A stretch of 64,000 nucleotides of DNA from contig JADJJU010000009.1 of the NCBI GenBank assembly GCA_016706365.1, positions 13,501-77,500 on the forward strand, written 5' to 3'. The position numbers were made by a program, and so were the translations under genes. Source of the DNA: Saprospiraceae bacterium (GTDB taxonomy: Bacteria > Bacteroidota > Bacteroidia > Chitinophagales > Saprospiraceae). Positions 55,739 through 63,391 of this stretch are shown here, in pieces. Under the pieces are notes generated by a model. It did not search any database. It had not been told where the DNA came from and worked only from the letters and a program-made list of their open reading frames with translations. Numbering within the stretch: position 1 is the stretch's first letter; the number at the start of each line of letters is the position of its first letter.

Positions 55739-56395
55739 TTATTCAGTTGTGAATGCTAAAGGTAAAAATGAAGGATCCGGACAATTGGCTCTTTGATATT
55801 CTATTTCATCTTCAGAACAAACGCCAGGGTAATCTCCTTCATATCCATTCATATCCAGTATCCATTGAAGGTGCAGGTGTGGAGGCCAGCCACCGTTTTC
55901 TGCTTTAGGACCGAGTTGAGCGACAATATCTCCTGCTTCAAAAGTTTGTCCGACAGCTATGTTTTCAATACTTTTCAATGATAAATGACCCATCAATAAA
56001 TAAGATGGAGTATTCTGAAGCATGCATGAAAATACTATTGTCGCCCCATAATCCAGAATCTGATCATTGTAAGCAAAACTGTGCACTATGAGTGGGAGAG
56101 GAGCATATAAATCTGTGAATTCCGGTGCCCAGATATCCCAACCCAAATGAATATTCCTGTTTTTTGCCGGATTTGAGAAATGCGGACTATTCTGATATAA
56201 ATGCCTGATTTCCAGGTATCCACCATATAACACTTTGACATTTTTTTGCTGCATTTGCTCATTGATGTAAGCATCCAATTGCTCATAAGTCCCTTCTGGA
56301 GAGCTTTCTCTGATAACTATGGAAGCAGGGCTTAAATCAACTGCTTGAATTTGTGAGTAAGCAAACTGATTATTTAATAAAGGAAAATAGGTCAT
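55739..56395 (-). CDS. M23-family (LytM-like) metallopeptidase, no signal peptide
   Basis: A 218-residue protein with the zinc motifs of family M23: HLGWDIWAP (HxxxD-like), LLMGHLS and PPHLHLQ (HxH). The C-terminal part LGPKAENGGWPPHLHLQWIL is characteristic of the peptidoglycan-hydrolase-like group. There is no signal peptide or membrane segment, so it should be cytosolic, and it might not cut peptidoglycan at all; this subgroup is sometimes fused or linked to aminotransferases. No partner lies beside it here. Function remains open. Confidence 0.75.
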   Translation of the reverse strand: MTYFPLLNNQFAYSQIQAVDLSPASIVIRESSPEGTYEQLDAYINEQMQQKNVKVLYGGYLEIRHLYQNSPHFSNPAKNRNIHLGWDIWAPEFTDLYAPLPLIVHSFAYNDQILDYGATIVFSCMLQNTPSYLLMGHLSLKSIENIAVGQTFEAGDIVAQLGPKAENGGWPPHLHLQWILDMNGYEGDYPGVCSEDEIEYQRANCPDPSFLPLAFTTE

Positions 56396-56435
56396 GGAGG
56401 ATTGCTGTTTGATTGATTTGCATATTTAAGATTGA

Positions 56436-56630
56436 ATATCCACGAATTACACAAAATGACACGAAAAAGAACACTATTTATTTCAAAAGAGCATTTACGC
56501 ATAATGCGAAATAAAATAAAAGTAAAATGGCTGCCATCTAATTGTATTTCCTTAGAGGGTACATAATTGCCAATTTTTGATAAATTATACCTTATAGATT
56601 TTCGTGTACCTTAGTGTAATTCGTGGATAT
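56436..56630. repeat. MITE-like element with about 31-bp terminal inverted repeats
   Basis: ATATCCACGAATTACAC at the left (56436-56452) is matched by its exact reverse complement (56614-56630), and an inner arm ACACGAAAA pairs too (56458-56466 with 56599-56607) after a short mismatch. The 195-bp unit has no coding frame of note and is AT-rich. No clear target duplication is visible. It lies in a 402-bp gap ahead of the BioD-like gene, just before a GGCTGTT word at 56633. Confidence 0.75.
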
Positions 56631-56797
56631 CTGGCTGTTATGCTTTACCCAAAAGTGCAATGAGCAATTGTGGTGTTGGATTACTGATTCACAAAATTTA
56701 AGCTTATAATTTCGCGCTTAATTTCACAGTTTAAAGAGGTAATCTTATTATTGTAGCCGATTCATGTGTTTGTAATGCGAAAAAGATAAATCAGCAC

Positions 56798-57901
56798 ATG
56801 CCCAGAATCAAGAATATTTATGTTGCAGCCAGTAGTCAGCATGTCGGTAAAACGACATCTACACTGGGTCTGGTTGCCAGCTTTATGAAGATGGGATATA
56901 AAGTCGGTTATTGCAAACCAATTGGGCAGCAAGCATTGAAAGTAGAAGGTTTTCCCGTGGATAAGGACACAGTTTTGTTCGCAGATTTGATAAGTTTCGT
57001 GATACAACCGGACATTCACAGTCCCGTAATCCTCGGGAAGGGAGCTACTACCTCATTTCTTGAAAATCCCTGTGCATTCCATTATAAAGAGGCGATCATG
57101 AGTGCAGCTGCAGAGCTCGAATCAAAAAACGAGCTTGTTATTTATGAAGGTACAGGGCATTCTGGTGTTGGAAGTGTGGTAGGCCTGTCCAATGCGGCAG
57201 TGGCTAAAATGCTGGGCGCTGGGGTGATTTTTATTATTGAAGGTGGTATCGGAAGTTCGATCGATAAGCTCAATATGAACCTTGCGCTTTTTCGGGAGCA
57301 CAATGTACCAATCATCGGAGTGATTGTCAATAAAGTCGTTCCGGAGAAAATGGAGAAAATTCGCCACTACTTACAAATTTGGCTGGATCAGGCTAATCTG
57401 AAACTATTGGGATTAATGCCTTACGATGAATCTCTCGCCTATCCACAGATGTGGTCAGTCGTGGATGCCATTCACGGAAAAGTGATTTACAATGAAGAAT
57501 ACCTGGATAACAAAGTAGAATCATTTCTGGCCGGATCACTGATTGATGCAGTAAAAATAAAAGAGAATCAAAATTTGCTTCTTGTAGTTTCTACTCCCAA
57601 AGTAGATGAAGCCGTTACCACAGTTCGTTATCTTACAAGACGATTTGGATTACCCAAGCCGCCATTGGCTGGTATTGTTGCTACTGGTCTTGGAGAAATC
57701 AAGAAGAACACAATTGATTTTGTGAAAGAACATAAAATCCCTCTTGTCACAACCCACCTTGATACTTATGGCTCGGTTATCAAAATCTCCAGAATCGAAG
57801 TGAAAATCAACCGTGAAACTCCCTGGAAAGTGCAGAGAGCCATTGAACTTATTCAGCAAAATATTGATCTGGATTATATTCTTCAATCCGTGAAATTATA
57901 A
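56798..57901 (+). CDS. BioD-like P-loop protein with DRTGG-type C-terminal domain
   Basis: A 367-residue protein. The N-terminal part is a dethiobiotin synthetase-like P-loop: IYVAASSQHVGKTTSTLGLV with Walker A about 12-20, then YKVGYCKPIGQQ, LVIYEGTGHSGVGSVVGLSN (a metal-site Glu) and FIIEGGIGSSIDKLNMNLAL. The rest (GVIVNKVVPEKMEKIRHYLQ, PYDESLAYPQMWSVVDAIHG and a regulatory ligand-binding-like DRTGG segment) matches the BioD-plus-DRTGG proteins also seen as the N-terminal part of large phosphotransacetylases. It is not a true BioD. Cellular role unknown, perhaps nucleotide-dependent regulation of acetate metabolism. Confidence 0.75.
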   Translation: MPRIKNIYVAASSQHVGKTTSTLGLVASFMKMGYKVGYCKPIGQQALKVEGFPVDKDTVLFADLISFVIQPDIHSPVILGKGATTSFLENPCAFHYKEAIMSAAAELESKNELVIYEGTGHSGVGSVVGLSNAAVAKMLGAGVIFIIEGGIGSSIDKLNMNLALFREHNVPIIGVIVNKVVPEKMEKIRHYLQIWLDQANLKLLGLMPYDESLAYPQMWSVVDAIHGKVIYNEEYLDNKVESFLAGSLIDAVKIKENQNLLLVVSTPKVDEAVTTVRYLTRRFGLPKPPLAGIVATGLGEIKKNTIDFVKEHKIPLVTTHLDTYGSVIKISRIEVKINRETPWKVQRAIELIQQNIDLDYILQSVKL

Positions 57902-57907
57902 GATAAA

Positions 57908-57941
57908 AAAAGCATTCCGATAATGTACCGGAATGCTCATA
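57908..57941. terminator. Bidirectional terminator
   Basis: AGCATTCCG and CGGAATGCT form a 9-bp perfect stem with nine-base loop, A-rich on the left and T-rich on the right, between convergent genes. Confidence 0.88.
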
Positions 57942-57966
57942 TTTTTCATCGAAAATGTTTCTAATA

Positions 57967-58521
57967 TTATAACTCCGTCGGAAGAATTTTAACTCCGGAA
58001 GCCAGGAACTTCAACTCCACCTTTGGTTCAGTAATAGCATCAATCTCTTCTTTAGATGCTTTCTTGTCTTCAGCATAATGCTTCAAGTCTTCTACAGAAG
58101 TTGTTTCATAATATGCTTTTCCCTGAATAGCTACTTTTTGGCCTGCGAGGTCTTTAGGCATAAAGAATCCATAATCCTTGAATTGAACAAATGCTTCTTC
58201 ACCGCCTACTGTCCCATCAGTGATATTCATCCAGCAACCTTTTACCTGACAAACTTCACCCACGACTGCTACCACGGTTACATTTTCAATTTCCTTTTCC
58301 GTTTGCAGTCTGGTAAGCAATTCAGAATATTCGATAGCGCCCTCTTCACTGATCATTTCACCATAATGAATACTGTCAGTAGTGCTTACGACTTGTTCTT
58401 CTCCATGCTCGTGGTCTGCGTGTTCGCCTTCCTCATGATCATGATCGTGTGCTTCATTGCTACCGCAAGCTGCAGCAAACATTAAAAGAAATGCCAATGA
58501 TAAAAGATTGATGAGTTTCAT
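57967..58521 (-). CDS. DUF4920 lipoprotein with His-rich linker
   Basis: A 184-residue lipoprotein: MKLINLLSLAFLLMFAAAC (lipobox Cys at 19), then a histidine-rich linker (HDHDHEEGEHADHEHGEE) that could bind zinc or other metals, then the DUF4920 domain with GEVCQVKGCWMNITDG, VQFKDYGFFMPKDLAGQKVA and YYETTSVEDLKHYAEDKKAS. The CxxxxC in CQVKGC suggests a metal or redox site, as in related domains. The start is the ATG beginning the signal, not the in-frame ATG 117 bases further upstream, which lies in the repeat region. DUF4920 has no confirmed function. Confidence 0.85.
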   Translation of the reverse strand: MKLINLLSLAFLLMFAAACGSNEAHDHDHEEGEHADHEHGEEQVVSTTDSIHYGEMISEEGAIEYSELLTRLQTEKEIENVTVVAVVGEVCQVKGCWMNITDGTVGGEEAFVQFKDYGFFMPKDLAGQKVAIQGKAYYETTSVEDLKHYAEDKKASKEEIDAITEPKVELKFLASGVKILPTEL

Positions 58522-58564
58522 ACTTGTTTGATTTTTAATTTGATTAGGTAAAGATAATACTTTT

Positions 58565-58712
58565 GGAAATATGTGGAAAGAGATATAAGGTATAAGAGAT
58601 ACCAGATAAGATAACCAGTGAAAGAATGCTGCTGGCATCTTGCCTCTAGCCTCTAGCTGAACAGCCGAAAAGAAACTTTTGGCTGTTGGCTTTTAGCTGT
58701 TGGCGAACAGCC
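58565..58712. repeat. Heptad-like repeat with AACAGCC/GGCTGTT words
   Basis: AACAGCC at 58660 and 58706 and GGCTGTT at 58681, with GCCTCTA twice and GAGATAT/AAGAGAT steps. Same class as the other islands. Confidence 0.7.
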
Positions 58713-58765
58713 AGAGCGTGTTATAAATGAGGATGAATGAAGTCTTTTTCCATTGTGAGCGGGGC

Positions 58766-58853
58766 GTCACTTTTGACATCCCAGATGTCAAAAATGTCAC
58801 CTTTTGCCGGAGGCAAAACACATCACCTTGCGAGCGCAGCGAAACAAGGTCAC
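58766..58853. repeat. TCAC-delimited array of three hairpins upstream of rpsF
   Basis: TCAC words at 58767, 58797, 58823 and 58850 frame TTTTGACATC/GATGTCAAAA, TTTTGCC/GGCAAAA and CCTTG/CAAGG with a GCGAGCGCAGCGAAA-like loop. All three stems are perfect and differ from the stems of the other two arrays. Confidence 0.8.
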
Positions 58854-58959
58854 CCTTCTTACGAGCAATCCACGTTTCTACTCACCATCCCACACGACCA
58901 CATCCGGAGTATAAAGGAAAGAAAATCATACTTTTATTTTTCAATTCAATACTTAAAGC

Positions 58960-58967
58960 TATCTTTG
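58960..58967 (+). promoter_or_regulatory. -7 box (TATCTTTG) of the rpsF-rpsR-rplI operon
   Basis: Exact TAnnTTTG match followed by CGGG, 40 bases before the rpsF ATG, the usual place in Bacteroidota ribosomal operons. Confidence 0.75.
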
Positions 58968-59006
58968 CGGGCCGAAATTCATTTTTTAATTAAATACGTA
59001 GAATTC

Positions 59007-59519
59007 ATGCGTTCTTATGAAGTAACTTTCATCGTAGATCCGGTGCTGTCGGGCGATGAAATAAAATCGACAGCTCAGACATATGTAGAGCATCTCAAAA
59101 GCGAAGGCTGTGAGATAGTACATGTGGAAGATATGGGATTAGGCCAGTTGGCTTACCCAATTAATAAGCGCAGTTCAGGCGTTTACTTTTGTATCGAGTT
59201 TCAGTGTGATTCAGGTTCTCTGATTGCCAGACTTGAACTTGCACTTAGAAGAGATGAGCGTATTATGCGTTTCCTTACAGCTTCACTTGACAAGTTTGGT
59301 GTGAAATTCAATGCTGACAAGAGAGCAGGATTGATTGGAAAATCAAGAAAGGACAGAGTTAAATCTGACGAACCAGTTCCTACAGTGAGACCATCTTCAG
59401 CTCCGGTTGAAGCAGTAGCTGCACCGAAAATTGCAGTAGCTCCTGAAGTCCCTGCAGCGATCGTTCCGATTGTCCAGGAAATTGAGGCAGAAATGCCTGA
59501 ATTATTTGAAGAAGAATAA
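59007..59519 (+). CDS. rpsF: Small ribosomal subunit protein bS6 with C-terminal extension
   Basis: A 170-residue S6. The start MRSYEVTFIVDPVLSGDEIK is conserved; an in-frame start 270 bases upstream would run through the repeat region and the promoter, so it is rejected. The S6 core (AQTYVEHLKSEGCEIVHVED, GLGQLAYPINKRSSGVYFCI, LALRRDERIMRFLTASLD) ends near residue 108. The remaining 60 residues are an Ala/Pro/Val-rich tail ending ELFEEE, an unusual extension. First gene of the S6-S18-L9 operon. Confidence 0.95.
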   Translation: MRSYEVTFIVDPVLSGDEIKSTAQTYVEHLKSEGCEIVHVEDMGLGQLAYPINKRSSGVYFCIEFQCDSGSLIARLELALRRDERIMRFLTASLDKFGVKFNADKRAGLIGKSRKDRVKSDEPVPTVRPSSAPVEAVAAPKIAVAPEVPAAIVPIVQEIEAEMPELFEEE

Positions 59520-59544
59520 TTGAATCACACAAAAGAGAAACATC

Positions 59545-59811
59545 ATGGCTACTAAAGACGATATTAAATTTCTTAGCAATCCCAAAATCGGTCAAAACAA
59601 GAAAAAGTATTGCCGCTTTAAAAAATTTGGGATTAAATACATCGATTACAAAGATTCAGAGTTTTTGCTACAATTCATCAACGAACAAGGTAAGATCCTT
59701 CCAAGAAGAATTACCGGTAATTCATTGAAATACCAGCGCAAAATTTCTACTGCAATCAAAAGAGCAAGACATCTGGCTTTATTACCTTATGTAGCTGACT
59801 TGCTTAAGTAA
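59545..59811 (+). CDS. rpsR: Small ribosomal subunit protein bS18
   Basis: An 88-residue S18: KKKYCRFKKFGIKYIDYKD, FINEQGKILPRRITGNSLKY and QRKISTAIKRARHLALLPYV are diagnostic. It binds S6 on the 30S platform. It lies 25 bases after rpsF and 32 before rplI. Confidence 0.97.
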   Translation: MATKDDIKFLSNPKIGQNKKKYCRFKKFGIKYIDYKDSEFLLQFINEQGKILPRRITGNSLKYQRKISTAIKRARHLALLPYVADLLK

Positions 59812-59843
59812 CCTATTTTTTAAATTCTATTCAACTATTCAAG

Positions 59844-60290
59844 ATGGACATTATTTTATTAGCAGATATAGATAAAGTAGGCGACAAGCATGACGTTGTT
59901 AAAGTCAAAGCAGGTTACGCCCGCAACTATCTGATCCCAAAAGGATTGGCTGCTGTCGCTAACAAAACCAATAAATCTATTTTGGCTGACTCAATCCGCC
60001 AGGAAGATGCTCGCCAGAATAAAATGTTGGATGCCTACAAAACTATGGCAGATCAACTACAATCGATTACTCTTCAAATCGGAGCGAAAACCGGTACTAC
60101 CGGTAAAATCTTCGGTTCTGTTACCAATGTTCAGATAGCTCAGGCTTTAAAAGAACATCACGGTATTGAAATCGAGCGTAAGAAAATTCACATCACCGAC
60201 GAAGTAAAAGAAGTTGGTTCTTATGAAGCAAACATTGATCTTCACAGAGAAGTGAAAACTAAAGTTAAGTTTGAAGTGGTCGCTGAATAA
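59844..60290 (+). CDS. rplI: Large ribosomal subunit protein bL9
   Basis: A 148-residue L9: MDIILLADIDKVGDKHDVVK, then VKAGYARNYLIPKGLA, the conserved N-terminal rRNA-binding domain; the C-terminal domain has AKTGTTGKIFGSVTNVQIAQ and the helix linker between. Length is standard. Last gene of the operon, followed by a terminator. Confidence 0.97.
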   Translation: MDIILLADIDKVGDKHDVVKVKAGYARNYLIPKGLAAVANKTNKSILADSIRQEDARQNKMLDAYKTMADQLQSITLQIGAKTGTTGKIFGSVTNVQIAQALKEHHGIEIERKKIHITDEVKEVGSYEANIDLHREVKTKVKFEVVAE

Positions 60291-60312
60291 GCTTCCGTTT
60301 TACATAAATTAT

Positions 60313-60343
60313 AAAGCCCTGTCGATACAATCTTCAGGGCTTT
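60313..60343 (+). terminator. Terminator after rplI
   Basis: AAAGCCCTG pairs with CAGGGCTTT around a 13-base loop, followed by ATTTATTTTATT. Confidence 0.8.
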
Positions 60344-60392
60344 ATTTATTTTATTAAGTTCGGTAGCTGAGAAGTCAACTTTTAAGTGAAAC

Positions 60393-62420
60393 TCAATTCT
60401 TTATCAGTTTCTCTACCTGAATTACACTATCATTAGAAAGGTTTCTTACAACCACAACATAAAGTCCTTGTGGTAATTCAGATATTTGAAGCGTTCGGAT
60501 TTCCGTCTCAGAAGGATAGAATCGGGTGCTCAATTTAAGCTTTCCGAGCATATCTAATACCTGAACTTCAATTTCTCCAGGGTTGCCGGATAACAATTCC
60601 AGCTTCAACTCCCTATTTACAGGATTTGGATATAATTTAACTGATCCTTGCAAGAAGTTAACTGCTCTGATAGGAGAAGATGAAGCATCCGTATTTTTTT
60701 CTATCCATTCCAGTCTATAATAATTAACTCCTCTATTTGGATTTTTATCTTCAAATTCAAAAACAGTATTGGAAGGACTTTCATCTGTGTAGATAGCCTG
60801 CCATTGCAAGGCATTGTCACTTTTCATTAATTTGTATGAAAACAATTCACTTACATCATCGAACTCCCAGCTTACCAGGACTGAGGATTTTTTTGAGCTT
60901 GCTTCAAATTTGATTAATGAGACATCCAAAAACTGCAACGCGGACTGCACTGCTGCCAGAACATTAATGATTCCATGACCATAAGTATTATTTGGTGATG
61001 TTCCGGTAGGAATTCCTCCACAATCATTGGTACTCAATCGGGTTGTTGCTGTTTCCATTAATATATTTTCAATGGTTTCCACTTGTCCCGCTAATCCTGG
61101 ATTTGCAGATATGATGAGGGCTACTGCTCCTGCAACATGTGGACCGGCCATGCTGGTACCGCTGGATGTTCCGTACCCCTGAAATCTGTGAGATGATCTG
61201 ACATTTACCCCGGGAGCAGATACTTCCGGTTTCATAAATGTCCCATTGTACAATGAAGGACCTTTACTGCTGAAGCCGGCAATAATTTGATTAACATCGG
61301 TAGCACCAACAGAGAAACTTTCCTGGAATATAGCAGGTGGGTATACTGTAGTACTGCAAATTCCACCGTTGTTTCCATTAGAAACTACGACCACTACTCC
61401 CGCCGTTTTGAGACTGATGACAGCTTGTCTTAAAGGTTCGATAGAAGCTCCCTCACATCCCTCAGAAGGGGGACAAGCCCAGCTGTTATTAATTACATGA
61501 GGTGCTTTTGATGGATCAGGGTTACTTCCATTTATATTAGTAGGTGCCAGAAACCATTGGAAACAATCCAGATAAGTCTCAGGAGTTCCATCCCCCATGT
61601 CCATATTTCTGCAAGCCAGCCATTTAGCACCTGGTGCAACTCCTATTTGATTTTCGCCGCCATCTGTTCCAACCATAGTTCCCATTGTATGAGTTCCATG
61701 GTTATTATCGTCACATGGATAAGGAGATGGTGTTGGGCAGGGGTTTCCGACAGAGGTAAGAATCGCATCATGCCAGTTATAATTGTGATCAGCGGTCATT
61801 GTTTCAGGGTCATAGCCCCTATATTGGTTAATGAGGGCCGGATGATCCCATTCATACCCCGTATCCTGACCTCCCACTATGACCCCCTGACCTGTAAAGC
61901 CCAAAGTCCAAACATCATCTGAATTTATATGAGATACACCCCATTCGATAGCTCTGTTGGTGAATTCAGCCTGCTCAATGATGGGTAAATCCATTTTCAT
62001 CGGCTCATTTGGAAGAATCTGCGACACTGATTTCTGTTCAGCTATGACTTCCATTTGATCCTGAGTGAGTTCAGCAGCAATTATATTTGCAATAAAATAG
62101 GGTCTAAATTGAACATCCGACATCTCGTCTAATGCCTTCCTGACCTCTGCCTGATTAGCTTCTGCGAAGCTCTTTAATGTTTCGTAAACGAACTGTCCCT
62201 TGCGTGTTTTATTCTTAATGGCTTTAGCTGCACTAAGATCTGCTTGTGCCGAGAATAAAATCAGACATGGCTGGGGCTGGGAGCCTCTGGTATTTGTATT
62301 TAATAAGGGATGTATCTTAGAACTTTGAGCTGTTAAAATAGTAACAGAACAAAATAATAAGGAAATGAACAAGACTATTGCAAGAACTTTCCGCTCAAAT
62401 AAAGTTGAATCGTATATCAT
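60393..62420 (-). CDS. Secreted subtilisin-like serine peptidase (S8) with type A T9SS signal
   Basis: A 675-residue protease. After the signal-like start (about 32 residues ending ILTAQ) comes an inhibitor-I9-like propeptide region and the S8 domain with Asp in VIVGGQDTGYEWDHP, His in NNHGTHTMGTMVGT and Ser in GYGTSSGTSMAGPHVAGAVA. The intermediate Asn is in VVVVSNGNNGG. The C-terminal region has an Fn3-like part (SSVLVSWEFDDVSELFSYKL) and a YPNPVNRELKLELL type A sorting domain. It should be an extracellular protease, cleaved on export through the type IX system. It converges on the L9 terminator. Confidence 0.92.
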   Translation of the reverse strand: MIYDSTLFERKVLAIVLFISLLFCSVTILTAQSSKIHPLLNTNTRGSQPQPCLILFSAQADLSAAKAIKNKTRKGQFVYETLKSFAEANQAEVRKALDEMSDVQFRPYFIANIIAAELTQDQMEVIAEQKSVSQILPNEPMKMDLPIIEQAEFTNRAIEWGVSHINSDDVWTLGFTGQGVIVGGQDTGYEWDHPALINQYRGYDPETMTADHNYNWHDAILTSVGNPCPTPSPYPCDDNNHGTHTMGTMVGTDGGENQIGVAPGAKWLACRNMDMGDGTPETYLDCFQWFLAPTNINGSNPDPSKAPHVINNSWACPPSEGCEGASIEPLRQAVISLKTAGVVVVVSNGNNGGICSTTVYPPAIFQESFSVGATDVNQIIAGFSSKGPSLYNGTFMKPEVSAPGVNVRSSHRFQGYGTSSGTSMAGPHVAGAVALIISANPGLAGQVETIENILMETATTRLSTNDCGGIPTGTSPNNTYGHGIINVLAAVQSALQFLDVSLIKFEASSKKSSVLVSWEFDDVSELFSYKLMKSDNALQWQAIYTDESPSNTVFEFEDKNPNRGVNYYRLEWIEKNTDASSSPIRAVNFLQGSVKLYPNPVNRELKLELLSGNPGEIEVQVLDMLGKLKLSTRFYPSETEIRTLQISELPQGLYVVVVRNLSNDSVIQVEKLIKN

Positions 62421-62644
62421 CTTAGAATGACATTATTATGGTTGCTTAAAAAACTATTAAAGTGCAAGTCTCAAGTGACTCATGATAAAAGTCCTCGAAA
62501 TCTTTACTAAAGATACGAGTCTTTTGACTTTGCGATAGTATAATTGACTTCTGCACTCAATTTTCAGTTTGTAGAGAAGCAATTTCATTATAATTAGAAC
62601 ATCAATAGTTAGTGAAATTGTTTCACAGAAGAATCGTATGCATA

Positions 62645-63391
62645 CTAAATAGTCAAACTCCGACCATGATCTTTCAGCCATTTTTCTTTAGCTCTAAAGG
62701 TAGGATCTGCTTTTTCCACGATTGCCCAAAACTTAGATGAATGATTCATTTCAATCAAATGAGCCAACTCATGTACAATGACATAGTCGATTACCTCAAG
62801 TGGGGCAAGTAAAAGTCTGGTAGAAAAATTTAAATTCTTTTTTCTCGAACAAGATCCCCAATTACTGGTATTATATTTCAATCTGAGGGTGCTGATATCC
62901 TTTTGAAAATAAAGTTGATTCAATTGAATAACTCTGTCAATCATATCGCTTCGCATTTTTTTTGCGATCATCTTACGAAGTATCAAACTGATCCCAATTT
63001 GTTGATCTTCAGACGGCCAGATCTGAGGCAAATAAATGTGGAAAATATTCTCTTTGATATTGGCTTTAAGGTTGGGATTATTGTGAGTGTGTAATTTGAG
63101 CTGAAATGATTGTTCCATCAAAATCAATTCTTCACCGTCCTGGTATGTTCTGTTTTCGGGTTCAGCCAGAGAAGGCTGTTTATGATATTTTTTGATGATC
63201 CAATCTTTTGCCCATTGCAAATATTCAGACTGCTGTCTGGAACTAAGATATAAAGGAAGCCGCAGATTCGCACTGCCTTTGGAAATAGAGATCCGGACAT
63301 TTCTGCGCGGTTCTACATATATATATAAAGGTATGGGAATCTGCGGATCCTCAAGAATTTGAACGGGTAAATTAGATTTGGCTTTAGGCAT
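62645..63391 (-). CDS. YgjP-like (DUF45) zinc metallopeptidase
   Basis: A 248-residue WLM/SprT-clan protease: HEL-AH motif in VIVHELAHLIEMNHSSKFW with the third ligand in the NHSSKFW helix and a downstream ADPTFRAKEKWLKDHG. The preceding segment WGSCSRKKNLNFSTRLLLAP is typical of the family, and the N-terminal domain has the VRISISKGSANLRLPLYLS strands. Start taken at the ATG overlapping the serC end (MPKAKSN); an earlier in-frame ATG adds four residues (MNKS). It overlaps serC by 8 bases if the downstream frame of serC is right. Cellular substrate unknown. Confidence 0.88.
   Translation of the reverse strand: MPKAKSNLPVQILEDPQIPIPLYIYVEPRRNVRISISKGSANLRLPLYLSSRQQSEYLQWAKDWIIKKYHKQPSLAEPENRTYQDGEELILMEQSFQLKLHTHNNPNLKANIKENIFHIYLPQIWPSEDQQIGISLILRKMIAKKMRSDMIDRVIQLNQLYFQKDISTLRLKYNTSNWGSCSRKKNLNFSTRLLLAPLEVIDYVIVHELAHLIEMNHSSKFWAIVEKADPTFRAKEKWLKDHGRSLTI

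Noticed and set aside
58727..58993. Frames upstream of rpsF, including an N-terminal extension of S6
   Set aside because: They cross the hairpin array and the promoter, and the S6 family starts at MRSYEV.
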